Shown here: piece after piece, positions 4,858-5,696 of the stretch
Position numbering within the stretch: position 1 is the stretch's first letter
How the letters are laid out: each line of letters opens with the position of its first letter
DNA from: Candidatus Parcubacteria bacterium
GTDB taxonomy: Bacteria > Patescibacteriota > Minisyncoccia > UBA6257 > 2-01-FULL-56-20
NCBI GenBank assembly: GCA_027424065.1
Contig: DAIBYH010000034.1
Coordinates: 1 to 5,696, forward strand
Direction: 5' to 3'
Length of the DNA stretch: 5,696 bases
Made by a program: the position numbers and the translations under genes
The notes under the pieces: generated by a model
Databases searched by the model: none
What the model saw: the letters and a program-made list of their open reading frames with translations, nothing else
Told to the model about the DNA's origin: nothing

Positions 4858-5696
4858 ATGAAATTTCTGATCACGGGAGGAAGACCGTTGCATGGCGAGA
4901 TCGCGCTCGCGGGAGCGAAGAATGCGGTATCGAAGGTCATGGTGGCGTCGCTTTTGACGGATGAACCGTGCGTTCTGAAGAATGTGCCGAAGATCGGCGA
5001 AGTGGAGATCATTAAAGAGCTTTTGGAAACGATCGGCAGCAAGGTGGAGCTCTTCGGGTCGACGGCAAGGATCCATACGCCAAAGATAGAGAATAGCCGC
5101 GTCCTGCAGCTCACGCGGCGGAATCGTATCCCGATCCTTGCGCTCGGGCCGCTCCTTGCGCGCGCAGGCGAGGCGGAGGTTCCGGTCCTCGGCGGCGACC
5201 GCATCGGCGCACGCCCCGTGGATATCCACCTGGAAGCGCTCGCCAAGCTCGGCGCGCAGCTTCAGATCACAAAGACGAGCTATCATGCCTGGGCGAAGGA
5301 CGGCCTGCGCGGAGCGAACATCGAGCTTCGATTCCCGAGCGTCGGGGCGACGGAGAACGCGATCCTCGCCGCGGTCCTTGCGCAGGGAAAGACCATTATC
5401 CGGAACGCCGCATCGGAGCCGGAGATCATTGATCTGATCAAGATGCTCCAGAACATGGGCGCGATCATAGAGCTCTCGCCGCCGCGCACTATTACGATCG
5501 AGGGCGTCCGGCGCCTGCGGGGCGTCACGCACCGCATTCTTCCGGATCGCAACGAGGCGGTCTCTTTTGCGTGCCTTGCGCTCGCGACCCGCGGCAAAGT
5601 GCTCGTGAAAGGCGCCGTACAGGACCACCTGATCACGTTCCTCAATGTGGTGCGCCGCATGGGCGCCGAGTACGAGGTCGGGGACGAGGGGATCAC
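4858..5696 (+). CDS. murA: UDP-N-acetylglucosamine 1-carboxyvinyltransferase MurA, C-terminus outside window
   Basis: MurA transfers enolpyruvate from PEP to UDP-GlcNAc, the first committed step of peptidoglycan synthesis in the cytoplasm. About 279 of an expected roughly 420 residues are visible, covering domain 1 and part of domain 2 of the inside-out alpha/beta barrel fold. Seen: LAGAKNAV with K21-N22 (K22/N23 of the E. coli enzyme), R90 in RIPILALGPLLAR (E. coli R91), the mobile-loop segment VLGGDRIGARPVDIHLEAL with R119 (E. coli R120), SVGATENAILAAVLA (about 162-176), ASEPEIIDLIKMLQNMGA, and RILPDRNEAV. The loop residue equal to E. coli Cys115 is Asp (D114, codon GAC 5197-5199), the substitution known to make MurA insensitive to fosfomycin. 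ATG 4858 (MKFLITGG) fits the family N-terminus best; ATG 4852 would add two residues. The frame runs open to the right edge. Confidence 0.97.
   Translation, partial: MKFLITGGRPLHGEIALAGAKNAVSKVMVASLLTDEPCVLKNVPKIGEVEIIKELLETIGSKVELFGSTARIHTPKIENSRVLQLTRRNRIPILALGPLLARAGEAEVPVLGGDRIGARPVDIHLEALAKLGAQLQITKTSYHAWAKDGLRGANIELRFPSVGATENAILAAVLAQGKTIIRNAASEPEIIDLIKMLQNMGAIIELSPPRTITIEGVRRLRGVTHRILPDRNEAVSFACLALATRGKVLVKGAVQDHLITFLNVVRRMGAEYEVGDEGI

Noticed and set aside
4651..4964. Plus-strand frame across the murA upstream region
   Set aside because: It spans both promoters and the palindrome, shows no coherent protein features, and overlaps murA in another frame.
4672..5628. 318-residue open frame on the minus strand covering murA
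   Set aside because: It lies antisense to an unmistakable murA, has an Arg-rich low-complexity composition typical of GC-rich shadow frames, and runs across the divergent promoter region.

Overview
The window looks like a piece of a small, gene-dense bacterial chromosome, most likely from the Candidate Phyla Radiation (Patescibacteria, Parcubacteria-like). This is inferred from the style of the proteins: a pilin tail ending in a short conserved acidic/Tyr-rich segment, a RecO of only 166 residues, a one-TM surface protein built of beta-sandwich repeats, and start sites mostly without a Shine-Dalgarno sequence. The sequence is GC-rich. TAG, TAA and TGA all end genes and no reading frame contains an internal TGA, so the standard bacterial code applies rather than the TGA=Gly code of Gracilibacteria/Absconditabacteria.

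Layout. Positions 2-319 hold the end of a type IV pilin-like gene, closed by a strong hairpin terminator with a UUCG loop (342-373). A C/G-rich compound palindrome of about 80 nt follows (383-462), and immediately after it lies an extended -10 promoter (470-478) whose expected start point falls on the ATG of recO (485-985). After a 14-nt gap comes a 619-residue membrane-anchored surface protein with DUF11/CARDB-like repeats (1000-2859). Glycyl-tRNA synthetase of the single-chain alpha2 type (2912-4393) has its own promoter and a good intrinsic terminator (about 4413-4444). A 102-residue membrane protein of unknown function lies on the minus strand (4443-4751), tail-to-tail with the synthetase. 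It is divergent from murA (4858 to beyond the window end), and the two share a compact regulatory region at 4785-4857.

The genes do not form a single pathway. They combine housekeeping (recombinational repair, tRNA charging, first step of peptidoglycan synthesis) with cell-surface functions (pilin, DUF11-like protein, small membrane protein). The most informative points are: MurA carries Asp where the classical enzyme has the fosfomycin-target Cys; the murA-upstream region holds a perfect consensus promoter facing away from murA, overlapped by a short palindrome; plus-strand genes appear to give leaderless mRNAs while the only clear Shine-Dalgarno belongs to the minus-strand gene; and the compound palindrome upstream of recO looks like a dispersed repeat. 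I see no defence system, CRISPR array, RNA gene, insertion sequence or clearly new multi-gene system here.
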